Positions 27,088-35,050 of a DNA stretch of 38,672 nt are shown one piece after another. The position numbers were made by a program, and so were the translations under genes. A model generated the notes under the pieces. It was not told the DNA's origin. It saw nothing but the letters and a program-made list of their open reading frames with translations, and searched no databases. The stretch covers positions 1 to 38,672 of the forward strand of contig JAEZSL010000110.1 of assembly GCA_023443925.1 (NCBI GenBank), given 5' to 3'. The stretch's first letter is position 1; every line of letters begins with the position of its first letter. Source of the DNA: Bacillota bacterium (GTDB lineage: Bacteria; Bacillota_A; Clostridia; Lachnospirales; Lachnospiraceae).

Positions 27088-28320
27088 ATGGAATTTGCTG
27101 ATATTTTAAACGTAAACCTGCAGACTTATGCAAATGCAACAAATATTACCCTATCCGTTCTTGATAAGGAGGGTACCCAGACTTCCCTTTTCGGACAGAC
27201 TTATCAGTATTGTTCCTTATTTGAGGAAGCTACCGGAAAGTACTGTCCCTGTTCCAAAAAACACCAGGATTCCTGCCTGCAATCCCTGAATCTTGGAGAA
27301 TCGTATATTTATCTGTGTCCCGGCGGGCTTATTCATTTTACTGTACCTATTGTAAAAGAAAATTCTTATCAGGGAAGTGTACTGGCCGGCCCTATTGCAT
27401 TGGATTATCCGGATATTACCCTGGTTGACGGTATTATCCAGAAATTTAATATCAGTCTGGATTACCGCCGGAAGATGTATACTGCTCTGACAGCCATTCC
27501 TTTAATTGAACCATTTCAGGCAAGGCATTTAAGTAAATTGCTGTTTTTGCTGGTTACCAATTTAATAACCGGAGAAGCGGAACGCACGAAAAAACTAAGT
27601 GAGAAAGCCTTTCAGCAGGCAAAAATCGGTGAATATATACAGTTAACAAAGGGTGATAAACCGGATTCCCCTACGCAATATGCCATGGAAAAGAGTCTTA
27701 TCCATGATGTATTGGCCGGAAATTCTAAGGGTGCAAAAGCAACTTTAAATGAAATGCTGGGGCAGATTTATTTTACCTCCGGCAATAATATAGAAATCAT
27801 AAAGGTTCGTACCATCGAGCTGGTTGCCTTATTATCCAGGGCCACCTATGAAGCAGGCTCCAACGAGAGCTCCGTTTACCATATGACGGAATCCTTTATG
27901 ATGGAATTAACCAATGTCAAGAATATAACCGACCTATCCTATGTTTTAATGGAAACGCTGGAGCAGTTTACCAATATGGCATTTTCCAACACCACGAATA
28001 ATCATCATTCCGTTATCCGAAAAAGTATAGATTTTATCAATGACCATTATAATCAGAATATAACCCTGGAACTGGCTGCGGAACAGGTAGGATTAAATCC
28101 CGCTTATTTTTCTACCCTGTTTAAAAAGGAAACCGGAATAAACTTTTCCAATTATCTGATGAATTTAAAAATTGAAAATGCCAAGCTTCTGCTTAAAAAC
28201 TCCAATTTGTCCCTGATTAATATAGCGGTTGAAATCGGCTTTGATAACCAGAGCTACTTTTCTAACGTATTTAAAAAGGCAACGGGCATGACTCCAAAGC
28301 AGTACCGGCAGACTTTATAA
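27088..28320 (+). CDS. PocR-sensor AraC-family transcriptional regulator
   Basis: The 410-residue protein starts with a PocR ligand-binding domain (about 1-160) with its typical Cys pattern (CSLFEEATGKYCPCSKKHQDSC is split across about residues 42-63). A helical middle region and a C-terminal AraC/XylS double HTH follow (about 310-408: ITLELAAEQVGLNPAYFSTLF, NIAVEIGFDNQSYFSNVFKK). PocR domains sense small C1-C3 metabolites and often control corrinoid-dependent pathways. The ATG at 27088 has AAAGGA 9 nt upstream; an in-frame TTG (27064) and ATG (27079) are less well placed. It is flanked by RACo (divergent) and the COG0523 gene (convergent), so control of the methanol genes is the obvious inference. 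Confidence 0.9.
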   Translation: MEFADILNVNLQTYANATNITLSVLDKEGTQTSLFGQTYQYCSLFEEATGKYCPCSKKHQDSCLQSLNLGESYIYLCPGGLIHFTVPIVKENSYQGSVLAGPIALDYPDITLVDGIIQKFNISLDYRRKMYTALTAIPLIEPFQARHLSKLLFLLVTNLITGEAERTKKLSEKAFQQAKIGEYIQLTKGDKPDSPTQYAMEKSLIHDVLAGNSKGAKATLNEMLGQIYFTSGNNIEIIKVRTIELVALLSRATYEAGSNESSVYHMTESFMMELTNVKNITDLSYVLMETLEQFTNMAFSNTTNNHHSVIRKSIDFINDHYNQNITLELAAEQVGLNPAYFSTLFKKETGINFSNYLMNLKIENAKLLLKNSNLSLINIAVEIGFDNQSYFSNVFKKATGMTPKQYRQTL

Positions 28321-28354
28321 TAAAGCCGCTTCCTGCCGGTGGTAAGCTCCCAGG

Positions 28355-29353
28355 TTAGAAGATCTGCTGCAGTTCTTCTGTTTTAAGCTTTCTTCCGATG
28401 AGACAAATTTCAGAACGCACAGAATTATTTTTTGGGTCAGTCAACCGCTTTATAACGGTTTCACCCGGGACGTATTCTACAGAATAGAAACCATACTCTG
28501 AATCAGAACAAATGCCTTTTAATCGGTGAACCTCGCCGTATTTCTGATCTTCGATACAGGTGATCAGTCCTTTAATCTGTTCCAGATTTATATATGCATC
28601 TCTCACTATTTCATAGCTTTCAAAATCATTGGCATGGTTGATCCTAAGGCGGATAGGCTGCTTTGTTAATGGAATCAGATTTTTTAATTCTATCTGATTT
28701 TTTAGTTCCATCTGGTCTTTAAGTTCTATCTGGTCTTTTCGTTCCATCCGGTCTTTCAATTCCATCTGCTTTAATAAATCATCCGGTGAGAGACTGTTCC
28801 AGGACTTAGCAGTGATAAGGCAGCGGGGATTTATTTTATAGATATCGGTTATGACACTTTGTATTTTCTCCTCTTCCATTTCTTCGGTTTTACTTAAAAA
28901 TATAACCTCACTTGCCCGTATCTGATCTTCAAAAAATTCTTTTGATATTAAGGTTCTTAAGTAATAATTTTTTGCATCCGTTATGGTTATAATATGGTCA
29001 ATTTCACATAAATCCGTCAGTTCCTCTTCTTGCAGGAGTTTCTTTATTTCCGTCAGTTTAGCGATACCGGTGGGCTCCACAAGAATACGGTCAGGAGCAT
29101 ATTCGTTTATAATTTCTAAGATACCGGACGGTAATTCTCTTGAACTGCTGCAGCAGATACATCCCGCCTGTATGGGTTTAACCGTCAGTCCTTCCCTTTT
29201 AAGCGTTTCCTGATCTATGTTGATTCTGCCAAATTCATTTTCCAAAATCACAATGGTTTCACCGGGAAAGACACCATCCATCAACTTTTTGATAAAGGTG
29301 GTTTTGCCCGCTCCCAAAAAACCGGATATGATATCGATTTTAATTTTTTTCAT
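28355..29353 (-). CDS. COG0523 (CobW/P47K) GTPase, putative metallochaperone
   Basis: The 332-residue protein has the G3E GTPase domain with Walker A GFLGAGKTT (11-19), ENEFGRINID (39-48) and the COG0523 metal-binding motif CICC (65-68). EPTGIAKLTEI follows, and a base-recognition segment reads SKTE rather than NKxD. The C-terminal CobW_C domain starts near 230. Between them lies an unusual run of five hexapeptide repeats encoded by an 18-bp tandem repeat. Family members insert or deliver metals (Zn, Co, Ni, Fe). ATG at 29353 follows AAGGGGGTTGTT; a TTG six codons upstream overlaps that site and is rejected. It follows mtaCB after a terminator, so its metal client may be zinc-dependent MtaB. 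That is inference. Confidence 0.88.
   Translation of the reverse strand: MKKIKIDIISGFLGAGKTTFIKKLMDGVFPGETIVILENEFGRINIDQETLKREGLTVKPIQAGCICCSSSRELPSGILEIINEYAPDRILVEPTGIAKLTEIKKLLQEEELTDLCEIDHIITITDAKNYYLRTLISKEFFEDQIRASEVIFLSKTEEMEEEKIQSVITDIYKINPRCLITAKSWNSLSPDDLLKQMELKDRMERKDQIELKDQMELKNQIELKNLIPLTKQPIRLRINHANDFESYEIVRDAYINLEQIKGLITCIEDQKYGEVHRLKGICSDSEYGFYSVEYVPGETVIKRLTDPKNNSVRSEICLIGRKLKTEELQQIF
28681..28770 (-). repeat. 18-bp tandem repeat, five in-frame units
   Basis: Units start at 28681, 28699, 28717, 28735 and 28753, and each resembles TCTTTAAGTTCTATCTGG. They encode the hexads QMELKD, RMERKD, QIELKD, QMELKN and QIELKN inside the COG0523 gene. The 18-bp period keeps the frame, so copy number can change without inactivating the protein. 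Confidence 0.9.
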
Positions 29354-29458
29354 AACAACCCCCTTAATCAAAATCCAAAACGAATTGATTCCTGTTATTT
29401 ATATCCAGCTCCTGTAATAGACACCCCTGGAACCAAATCCATGAAACATTCTTTATAA

Positions 29459-29502
29459 AATAACCGGGTATCCCATTGTGATTATGTGATTACCCGGTTA
29501 TT
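29459..29502. terminator. Terminator after mtaCB
   Basis: Perfect 12-nt arms AATAACCGGGTA (29459-29470) and TACCCGGTTATT (29491-29502) enclose 20 nt. T-rich tails follow on both strands (six T on the + strand, TTATTTTAT on the minus strand). It lies about 100 nt past the mtaB stop and before the COG0523 gene, so that gene depends on readthrough or its own promoter. Confidence 0.75.
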
Positions 29503-29600
29503 TTTTATATTCATATTAAATTAACCGCATGATTATCAAGATGGGGTTACGCTTTCACCCTGCAGGTGTATAGACTTTAAGTGCGGACTGGAATACTATC

Positions 29601-30977
29601 TTAGATTCCATATTCCGCCGGATTGTATTTGGCGGTATCCACTTCTTTTTTCATTTCCGCTATAAAAGCTTCTTCATCTTCCGGTATTTCTTCTATCTGT
29701 GATTCCAGAATGTCAAGCCAGTTTAATTCTCTTTCTTCCAGCACAAGTTCTTTGTTTTTTACCGCTTTTTGTAATATTTCAAGAGTCAGTTTTGCCGTAT
29801 TTAAGGTACGTGTAAACGGGTCCTGGGATTTTACGATTTCATTGCCGATTTCAAAAGCAATCTCCGGTCTTAAAATATAAGCCTGGGGATCTAAATAACA
29901 ATCGGATTCTACAAGGAAATCCCTCATTAGCTTAGCCTGTCCTTTACTTGCTGCGGTATTCATAAGACGGCAGTCATAGATTAACTGTTCGGTGGATACA
30001 ACCGGTGCAAAACCACTAAGGAGTTTTACCTGCTGTACCGATTCATTGCTCCACAGATCCGCAACAGATGCCGCTATATTACCGATGGGACTAAAGTGTG
30101 CACAAGACGCGCTCTTACCTTCCAACGCGATAGGCGTACCCGTAATCGCTTTTAAATAAACATTTTCATATGCACAGTCTTTGCCGGGGCCAACCGCACC
30201 ATTTTCAATTGCAATCAGTGCCCTGGGGGTGGTAATGGTCCTCATAACCGTGGCATATACTTTAGGAATAAAGCCCTGCTCTGCAAGAACCATGGAGGTA
30301 TTGGCAAAGCCACAGGCTGAATCCCCTCCGGATATGGCATTGTTAGCTTTGGCAATATCGGAAATATTGGTCCAGAGCCATTTCATATCTCTGGAAGCCA
30401 GACAGCCCAGCGCAAAAATAGAAGTTCTCAGATCTGCATTCACGATGGCTTCGTCATTAACTTCCTTTCCACCGGTGGATTCAATGGCTAAGAAATCTGC
30501 ACCATCTTTTGCGGCTCCTTCAAAGGTTCTAACCATTGCTTCCCAGTACTTTCCGCTTCTCATAACAGGGGGGCGGCTCATTTCCCTAAGGTCGTTGGGG
30601 GTCATTCTCATAGCACTTTTCAAACCATATTTTGCTTCATATTCAAACATGGTATCCCGAAGCAGCTTATGAATTTCAATTCCCCATTCCGGATGTTCCG
30701 TCATATCCGGCAGGGTTTCAAATTCTACAACAAGCCCGGGTGCATGTAATTCATGGGCTTTTTTTAAGACACCGTCAATAATATCCTTATAAATACGTAG
30801 TACTTCAGGCATTGTTTCCTGTCTGATATTCATGGGAGGCAGGGTAAAATTAACTTCCGGATAGATCAGGCCTCCTCCGATTACTAATCCGTTTTTGGTT
30901 GTTACGGGATTCGGACAGGAACCGTAAATAAAATCATCCACGGAATTATAGGCCAATTTTGTAAATTGTCTGCTCAT
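29601..30977 (-). CDS. mtaB: Methanol:corrinoid methyltransferase MtaB
   Basis: This 458-residue zinc enzyme activates methanol and transfers its methyl group to the Co(I) corrinoid of MtaC. Length and sequence follow the Methanosarcina MtaB family (YGSCPNPV, NGLVIGGGLIYPEVNFTLP). The zinc ligands map well: Glu166 in AIESTGG, Cys222 in GGDSACGF and Cys268 in GPGKDCAYE, against Glu164, Cys220 and Cys269 described for M. barkeri. The ATG at 30977 follows GGAGG by 8 nt; a TTG five codons upstream overlaps that site and is rejected. It lies 20 nt after mtaC in one operon. In a clostridium the methyl group would go to tetrahydrofolate for acetogenic or methylotrophic metabolism, but no MtaA-like partner is in the window. 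Confidence 0.94.
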   Translation of the reverse strand: MSRQFTKLAYNSVDDFIYGSCPNPVTTKNGLVIGGGLIYPEVNFTLPPMNIRQETMPEVLRIYKDIIDGVLKKAHELHAPGLVVEFETLPDMTEHPEWGIEIHKLLRDTMFEYEAKYGLKSAMRMTPNDLREMSRPPVMRSGKYWEAMVRTFEGAAKDGADFLAIESTGGKEVNDEAIVNADLRTSIFALGCLASRDMKWLWTNISDIAKANNAISGGDSACGFANTSMVLAEQGFIPKVYATVMRTITTPRALIAIENGAVGPGKDCAYENVYLKAITGTPIALEGKSASCAHFSPIGNIAASVADLWSNESVQQVKLLSGFAPVVSTEQLIYDCRLMNTAASKGQAKLMRDFLVESDCYLDPQAYILRPEIAFEIGNEIVKSQDPFTRTLNTAKLTLEILQKAVKNKELVLEERELNWLDILESQIEEIPEDEEAFIAEMKKEVDTAKYNPAEYGI

Positions 30978-30997
30978 GCTGTTATCCTCCAATTAAG

Positions 30998-31636
30998 TTA
31001 ATTTCTCGACGATAAGAATTCTTTTGCCGATTCTGCCGCATCACTGGCGTTGGATGTATATACATCTGCACCGACGGAATCCGCAAATGCCTGGTTAACC
31101 GGTGCTCCACCGATCATAATTCGGTACTTGTCCCTGACGCCTGCTTTTTCAAATTCACGGATAACATCACCGATAGCCGGCATGGTTGTGGTCAGCAGCG
31201 CAGAAATGCAGACAATATCCGCACCTACTTCTTCTGCTTTCTCAACAAATGCGATATCCGGTACATCGATACCCAGATCATAGATGGTCGCTCCCATACC
31301 TTTCATCATCATGGCTACTAAGTTTTTACCAATGTCATGTAAATCACCTTTTACGGTTCCGATAACAATTTTACCGATGGGTTTTACTCCGGTTGCGGTA
31401 AGCAGCGGTTCAAGTATTGATAAACCCGCCGACATGGCTCTTGCGGCTACCAGCATTTCCGGAACATAAATTTTATTATTTTTAAAGTTTTCGCCTACAA
31501 TCCCCATAGCGCTTATAAGGCCTTCATTTAATATTTTTTCAATGGAAATTCCTTCTTCTACACCCTGGTTAACCAGTTCTTTTACCTGCTTTGCTTTCCC
31601 CTTTTGTACAGCCAGTGATAATTCTTCAAAGTCCAT
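30998..31636 (-). CDS. mtaC: Corrinoid protein MtaC (methanol-specific)
   Basis: The 212-residue methyl carrier has an N-terminal helical cap (about 1-85) and a B12-binding Rossmann domain. The lower-ligand motif DxHxxG is Asp98-x-His100-x-x-Gly103 in GDLHDIGKNL. SALLTTTM and MIGGAPV line the nucleotide tail pocket as in MetH-type domains. AGGAGG precedes the ATG. It is the first gene of the mtaCB operon. Similar small corrinoid proteins serve methylamines or methoxyaromatics, but the adjacent mtaB fixes the substrate as methanol or a close analogue. Confidence 0.94.
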   Translation of the reverse strand: MDFEELSLAVQKGKAKQVKELVNQGVEEGISIEKILNEGLISAMGIVGENFKNNKIYVPEMLVAARAMSAGLSILEPLLTATGVKPIGKIVIGTVKGDLHDIGKNLVAMMMKGMGATIYDLGIDVPDIAFVEKAEEVGADIVCISALLTTTMPAIGDVIREFEKAGVRDKYRIMIGGAPVNQAFADSVGADVYTSNASDAAESAKEFLSSRN

Positions 31637-31795
31637 AAAATACCTCCTAAAGTAAAGTCTTTCATTCAGTTGATGATATAAGTATAACGTCTTCCTGGTT
31701 AGAAGTATTTCATTCTTTTTGTAATTTTTATAATATTTTTGGAACTTGCATTTGGATAATTGTCGTTTTTTTGGTGTTTAAAAGTGAAATTATAT

Positions 31796-31840
31796 AATAT
31801 CTGAATATATCAATAATATTTATTAATATTTTCAGATATT
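31796..31840. repeat. AT-rich nested inverted repeat upstream of mtaC
   Basis: Perfect 10-nt arms AATATCTGAA (31796-31805) and TTCAGATATT (31831-31840) enclose a second small palindrome, AATATT-TATT-AATATT. It lies 160-204 nt before the mtaC start and could be an operator for the PocR-AraC regulator or a weak terminator of the gene upstream. Confidence 0.5.
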
Positions 31841-31966
31841 GCATAAGACCTCATATACAAATAACCTGTTAAAATGAACCATCATATTGGACGTAAAGTG
31901 ATTTTTCAATTAATAATGAACGTAAGATGAATCAAAATAAGATGCGGCAATACCTTAGCTTCCTGC

Positions 31967-32016
31967 CCGGACAGGGGACAACTGCTCCATTCCCCTGGCA
32001 GCTGCCATTCGTCCGG
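31967..32016. other. Compact three-way-junction fold after the carboxypeptidase gene
   Basis: CCGGAC (31967-31972) pairs with GTCCGG (32011-32016) and closes two stems: AGGGGA/TCCCCT (31973-31978, 31991-31996) and the palindrome GGCAGCTGCC (31997-32006). The stems abut with almost no unpaired bases. It starts 38 nt past the carboxypeptidase stop and lacks a strong U-tract, so it is either an atypical terminator or a structured RNA element. Confidence 0.5.
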
Positions 32017-32053
32017 TCACAAAAAGTTTCAGTTATTTCCACACCTCTTAAAA

Positions 32054-33322
32054 TCAATGCATTAACCAGATATCTACCATTTTTTCTATACAGTACTTAA
32101 AGTCAATGTGTTCAATATCCGATTTTGCTTTGATTGGTATTTCTTTTACAAAATCCTTGCCGACATAGTATTTTGCGCTTCCTACAACCGTATCGGCTTT
32201 GACCGGTGCCTCAATGGCAGTCGGTACTTTGTAAACTACATTGACTTTTTCCTTATTACCCATCAATACGGTAATATCACCCTCATAATAAAGCTCCACA
32301 TAGTTATTCTTTCCGTCTTTTACAAAGACAGGATCAAAAACTTTATCGGCATTAAAGATTTGTTTCAGCTCAAAATTATCCATACCATAATCCATTAACT
32401 CCACCGTATCGGACCATTTATAACTTTTGTGGGGAGGCCAGCCGCAGCCCAGGACGGAAGAAACAAAGGTTTTATTATCTTTTTGCACCGCACCTACAAA
32501 ACAGTATCCGGCTTTGCCGGTAAAACCGGTTTTTACACCAATAGCACCGTTATACATATATAAGAACCGGTCTTTGTTGCTGACCGAAAAAGCTCTCCCA
32601 TTTTTCTGTTCTTTAAAATTCCAGGAAGAGGTATTGGTTATCTTAATAAATTCCGGATTTTTAATGGCATAACTGGCAATGATAGCTAATTCTACAGCTG
32701 TAGTATAATGGCCGGTGGCATCCAGGCCGTTAGGAGTAACAAAATTGGTATGTTCACAGCCCAGCTCCTTGGCCTTTTTGTTCATCATGGAGGCGAAGCC
32801 TTCCACGGAGCCCCCCACGTGTTCAGCTATGGCTACGGCTACATCATTATGTGATTCCAGCATTAACGAATATAATAAATCATTTAATATGTACTGCTCC
32901 CCTTCCCGGATATTTAACTGTACATCCGGCATGGTAGAAGCATATTTGGAAACGGTTACTATATCATCCAGTTTGGCATTTTCCAGTGCAACTATGCAGG
33001 TCATGATTTTCGTGGTACTTGCCATGGGCATTTCCTCATAGCCGTTTTTTTCATATAAAACACGCCCACTATCAGCATCCACCAAGGCCGCCGACTGGGC
33101 GTATAGCTGCATACTTTCATTATCAGCAGAATCCGCTGTCCCCTCCGTATTTTGTTCCTGCTGTTTTACTTCCTGCTCTTTCTGGTTTTCCGATATTCCG
33201 TTATCCTTTGAGAAATTCGCATTTTCTGCTTTTAGTTTATCTGCAATGCCTTCATAATAAGTTATTGATGTAAAGTAAAGAACAATTAAGCAAGCTATGA
33301 TGCCTATTATTTTCTTTTTCAA
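32054..33322 (-). CDS. Serine-type D-Ala-D-Ala carboxypeptidase (peptidase S11, DacF/PBP5-like)
   Basis: This 422-residue penicillin-binding protein trims the terminal D-Ala of peptidoglycan pentapeptides outside the membrane. It has an N-terminal hydrophobic anchor (about 4-20) and a Glu/Gln/Asn-rich linker to about residue 72. The S11 domain carries all three catalytic motifs: SxxK at Ser102-Lys105, SxN at Ser157-Asn159 and KTG at 264-266. A PBP5_C-like beta domain lies at about 325-405. The start is TTG at 33322 with AGGATG upstream; no in-frame ATG is nearby. The N-terminal segment may be an uncleaved anchor. It stands between the methanol module and the asparaginase gene. It may lower pentapeptide levels and so matter for glycopeptide action, but a link to the van genes is inference. 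Confidence 0.9.
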   Translation of the reverse strand: MKKKIIGIIACLIVLYFTSITYYEGIADKLKAENANFSKDNGISENQKEQEVKQQEQNTEGTADSADNESMQLYAQSAALVDADSGRVLYEKNGYEEMPMASTTKIMTCIVALENAKLDDIVTVSKYASTMPDVQLNIREGEQYILNDLLYSLMLESHNDVAVAIAEHVGGSVEGFASMMNKKAKELGCEHTNFVTPNGLDATGHYTTAVELAIIASYAIKNPEFIKITNTSSWNFKEQKNGRAFSVSNKDRFLYMYNGAIGVKTGFTGKAGYCFVGAVQKDNKTFVSSVLGCGWPPHKSYKWSDTVELMDYGMDNFELKQIFNADKVFDPVFVKDGKNNYVELYYEGDITVLMGNKEKVNVVYKVPTAIEAPVKADTVVGSAKYYVGKDFVKEIPIKAKSDIEHIDFKYCIEKMVDIWLMH

Positions 33323-33516
33323 TTCCCATCATCCTACCAATATACTTACTATTTATTTTATTGGAAAGCACAAATAATATGCTTATAAAATCATATTTTC
33401 CTGTTGGTAAACTTTAATTACCGCTGTCTGATTCATGGCGCTCTGCTTAATAAATGGGACTCTGTTAGTTTTGGCATTAAATATCTCCGGCCGTATTGCC
33501 GGCCAGTATTCTTATC

Positions 33517-34551
33517 TTATAAAATCCTGGTATTTAGCTCCCCGCAGAAATTAGTCTGGAGTATTTTAATAATGTCCTTATAGTTGTCGGTATGGCTCAA
33601 AATCCAGATAAGTTTTGTGTAAACTGCTTCCGTCGTCATATCATATGCAGAGATCATACCGATTTTATTGGCTTTCATTCCTACTTCATAGGTATCTAAA
33701 TTTACACCGTCATAAACACACTGGGTTGCCATAATAATGGGAATCTGCTTTTTAATCAATGCTTCCAGTTTTTCCATCAATTCTGAATTGGCAACCGGCA
33801 TACCTCCTAAGCCATAACCTTCAATAATGACACCCTGGTAGTTCTCTGACTGTATGTAATCGATAATTCCGGCATCGATACCCGGTACCATTTTTAGAAC
33901 AAATATTTTAGAAATACCGCCGTATGACTTATCCTGTTTCGGAAAATAGTCTGTCTGCGACTCATTCTCTTTGATTCGTTTATATTCTGACGTTATAAAT
34001 AAATGATTATCCTTAAGCACACCTACATAAGGATAATTGCAGCTGATATAAGCATCCATATTCAGGGAGCTTCTCTTATAGGCTCTTGTGCCGTTCATAA
34101 TTTTATCATGGAAAACGACAAAAACTCCGGAGAGTCTCTCGTCGCCGGCGGTTATGACTGCATGGACCAAATTGTTCACGCCGTCACTTCCCTCATATAC
34201 AATGGGTAACTGGGAACCGGTTAATACAATTGATTTTTCGATACCAAGGAAGAGATAGGATAACATAGCCGCACTGTAAGACATGGTATCCGTACCATGT
34301 AAAATAACAATACCGTCATAATTATTAATTTGTTTCCTTATGGAATCTTCTACGATATACCAGTCACTGGGCAGGATGTTGCTGCTGTCCTTATTAAAAA
34401 TAGGCTCAATGGTTACATCATAATCACCTGCCAGACTGTAAATCTTCTCATATAAAATTTGAATTATATTCTCATTATCCGGTTTTAACCCGTCAGAAGT
34501 CTGCAGGCTGGCTATGGTACCGCCTGTTGTAAGAACCAGTATCCGTTTCAA
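33517..34551 (-). CDS. ansA: L-asparaginase (type I-like, cytoplasmic)
   Basis: The 344-residue enzyme hydrolyses asparagine to aspartate and ammonia. Both catalytic threonine motifs are present: TTGGTIAS with Thr12, and HGTDTM with the Thr87-Asp88 pair. The lack of a signal peptide and LHGTDTMSYSAAMLSY favour the cytosolic AnsA type. I chose a TTG start at 34551, giving MKRILVLTTGG. GGAGG lies 7 nt upstream of it, whereas an earlier in-frame TTG (34569) overlaps that site. A short GGCCG/CGGCC hairpin just past the stop (33489-33504) lacks a U-tract. The gene diverges from the vanG cluster and shows no functional tie to it. Confidence 0.9.
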   Translation of the reverse strand: MKRILVLTTGGTIASLQTSDGLKPDNENIIQILYEKIYSLAGDYDVTIEPIFNKDSSNILPSDWYIVEDSIRKQINNYDGIVILHGTDTMSYSAAMLSYLFLGIEKSIVLTGSQLPIVYEGSDGVNNLVHAVITAGDERLSGVFVVFHDKIMNGTRAYKRSSLNMDAYISCNYPYVGVLKDNHLFITSEYKRIKENESQTDYFPKQDKSYGGISKIFVLKMVPGIDAGIIDYIQSENYQGVIIEGYGLGGMPVANSELMEKLEALIKKQIPIIMATQCVYDGVNLDTYEVGMKANKIGMISAYDMTTEAVYTKLIWILSHTDNYKDIIKILQTNFCGELNTRIL

Positions 34552-35050
34552 TTTTCTTCCTCCAGTCAAAGAAATCGTTCCTTAAAAATTTATGTTTTCC
34601 CTATTATATGTCATGTTAAAAATATTTGCAACGTTAATTCCTGCCTGCTGTTATATTACTGGTCTCTGAGCTTCCATTCTTATTGCAGTCTGCATGGCCT
34701 TAAATAATTCAAAAGAATTGCATAAGCATTTCATAATTAATTCTTAATACTTTATAAGAGTAACTTAAAAACAACTCTGTATTTATCTGGTATAATCATT
34801 ACTGAACTTTATAATAATAAGATTGGTTGTTTCTATTTTAAACGGCAGCGTAACACAACAGGAATTAACTTCTTAATAATAGGAGTTTTTAATCTTATTT
34901 TATAATCTTAATATTAAAAGTATAAAAAAACTGAGTATGCAATTAGCTGAGTGAAGGAAATTCAGAAAAGAAAGGTGCCACAATATACTTCTTCACTCTT
35001 CCATGTGGCAGTATCGCAGGCAGTTTATGCGAATACAATTGGTAAGAAAT
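34552..35050 (+). promoter_or_regulatory. Intergenic region with the vanG promoter and long leader
   Basis: An extended -10 (TGGTATAAT, hexamer at 34791-34796) without a clear -35 is the best promoter candidate, leaving a leader of about 250 nt before vanG. The leader contains the 7-bp hairpin TGCCACA/TGTGGCA (34976-35010). No ORF with a ribosome binding site is seen. I could not identify direct repeats typical of VanR boxes by eye. Confidence 0.45.

Larger units (their letters stand above)
31637..32053. other. 417-bp intergenic region upstream of mtaC
   Basis: The region carries the mtaC promoter area (a TATACT lies at about 31689-31694 on the minus strand, with no clear -35), the AT-rich inverted repeat at 31796-31840 and the three-stem element at 31967-32016. 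I found no ORF and no cobalamin riboswitch on either strand. Confidence 0.45.

Noticed and set aside
31637..32053. Possible cobalamin riboswitch before mtaC
   Set aside because: No B12-box-like core was seen. The GC-rich fold at 31967-32016 is far too small and has a different layout.
33489..33504. GGCCG/CGGCC hairpin past the asparaginase stop as a terminator
   Set aside because: The stem is only 5 bp and no U-tract follows on the minus strand.
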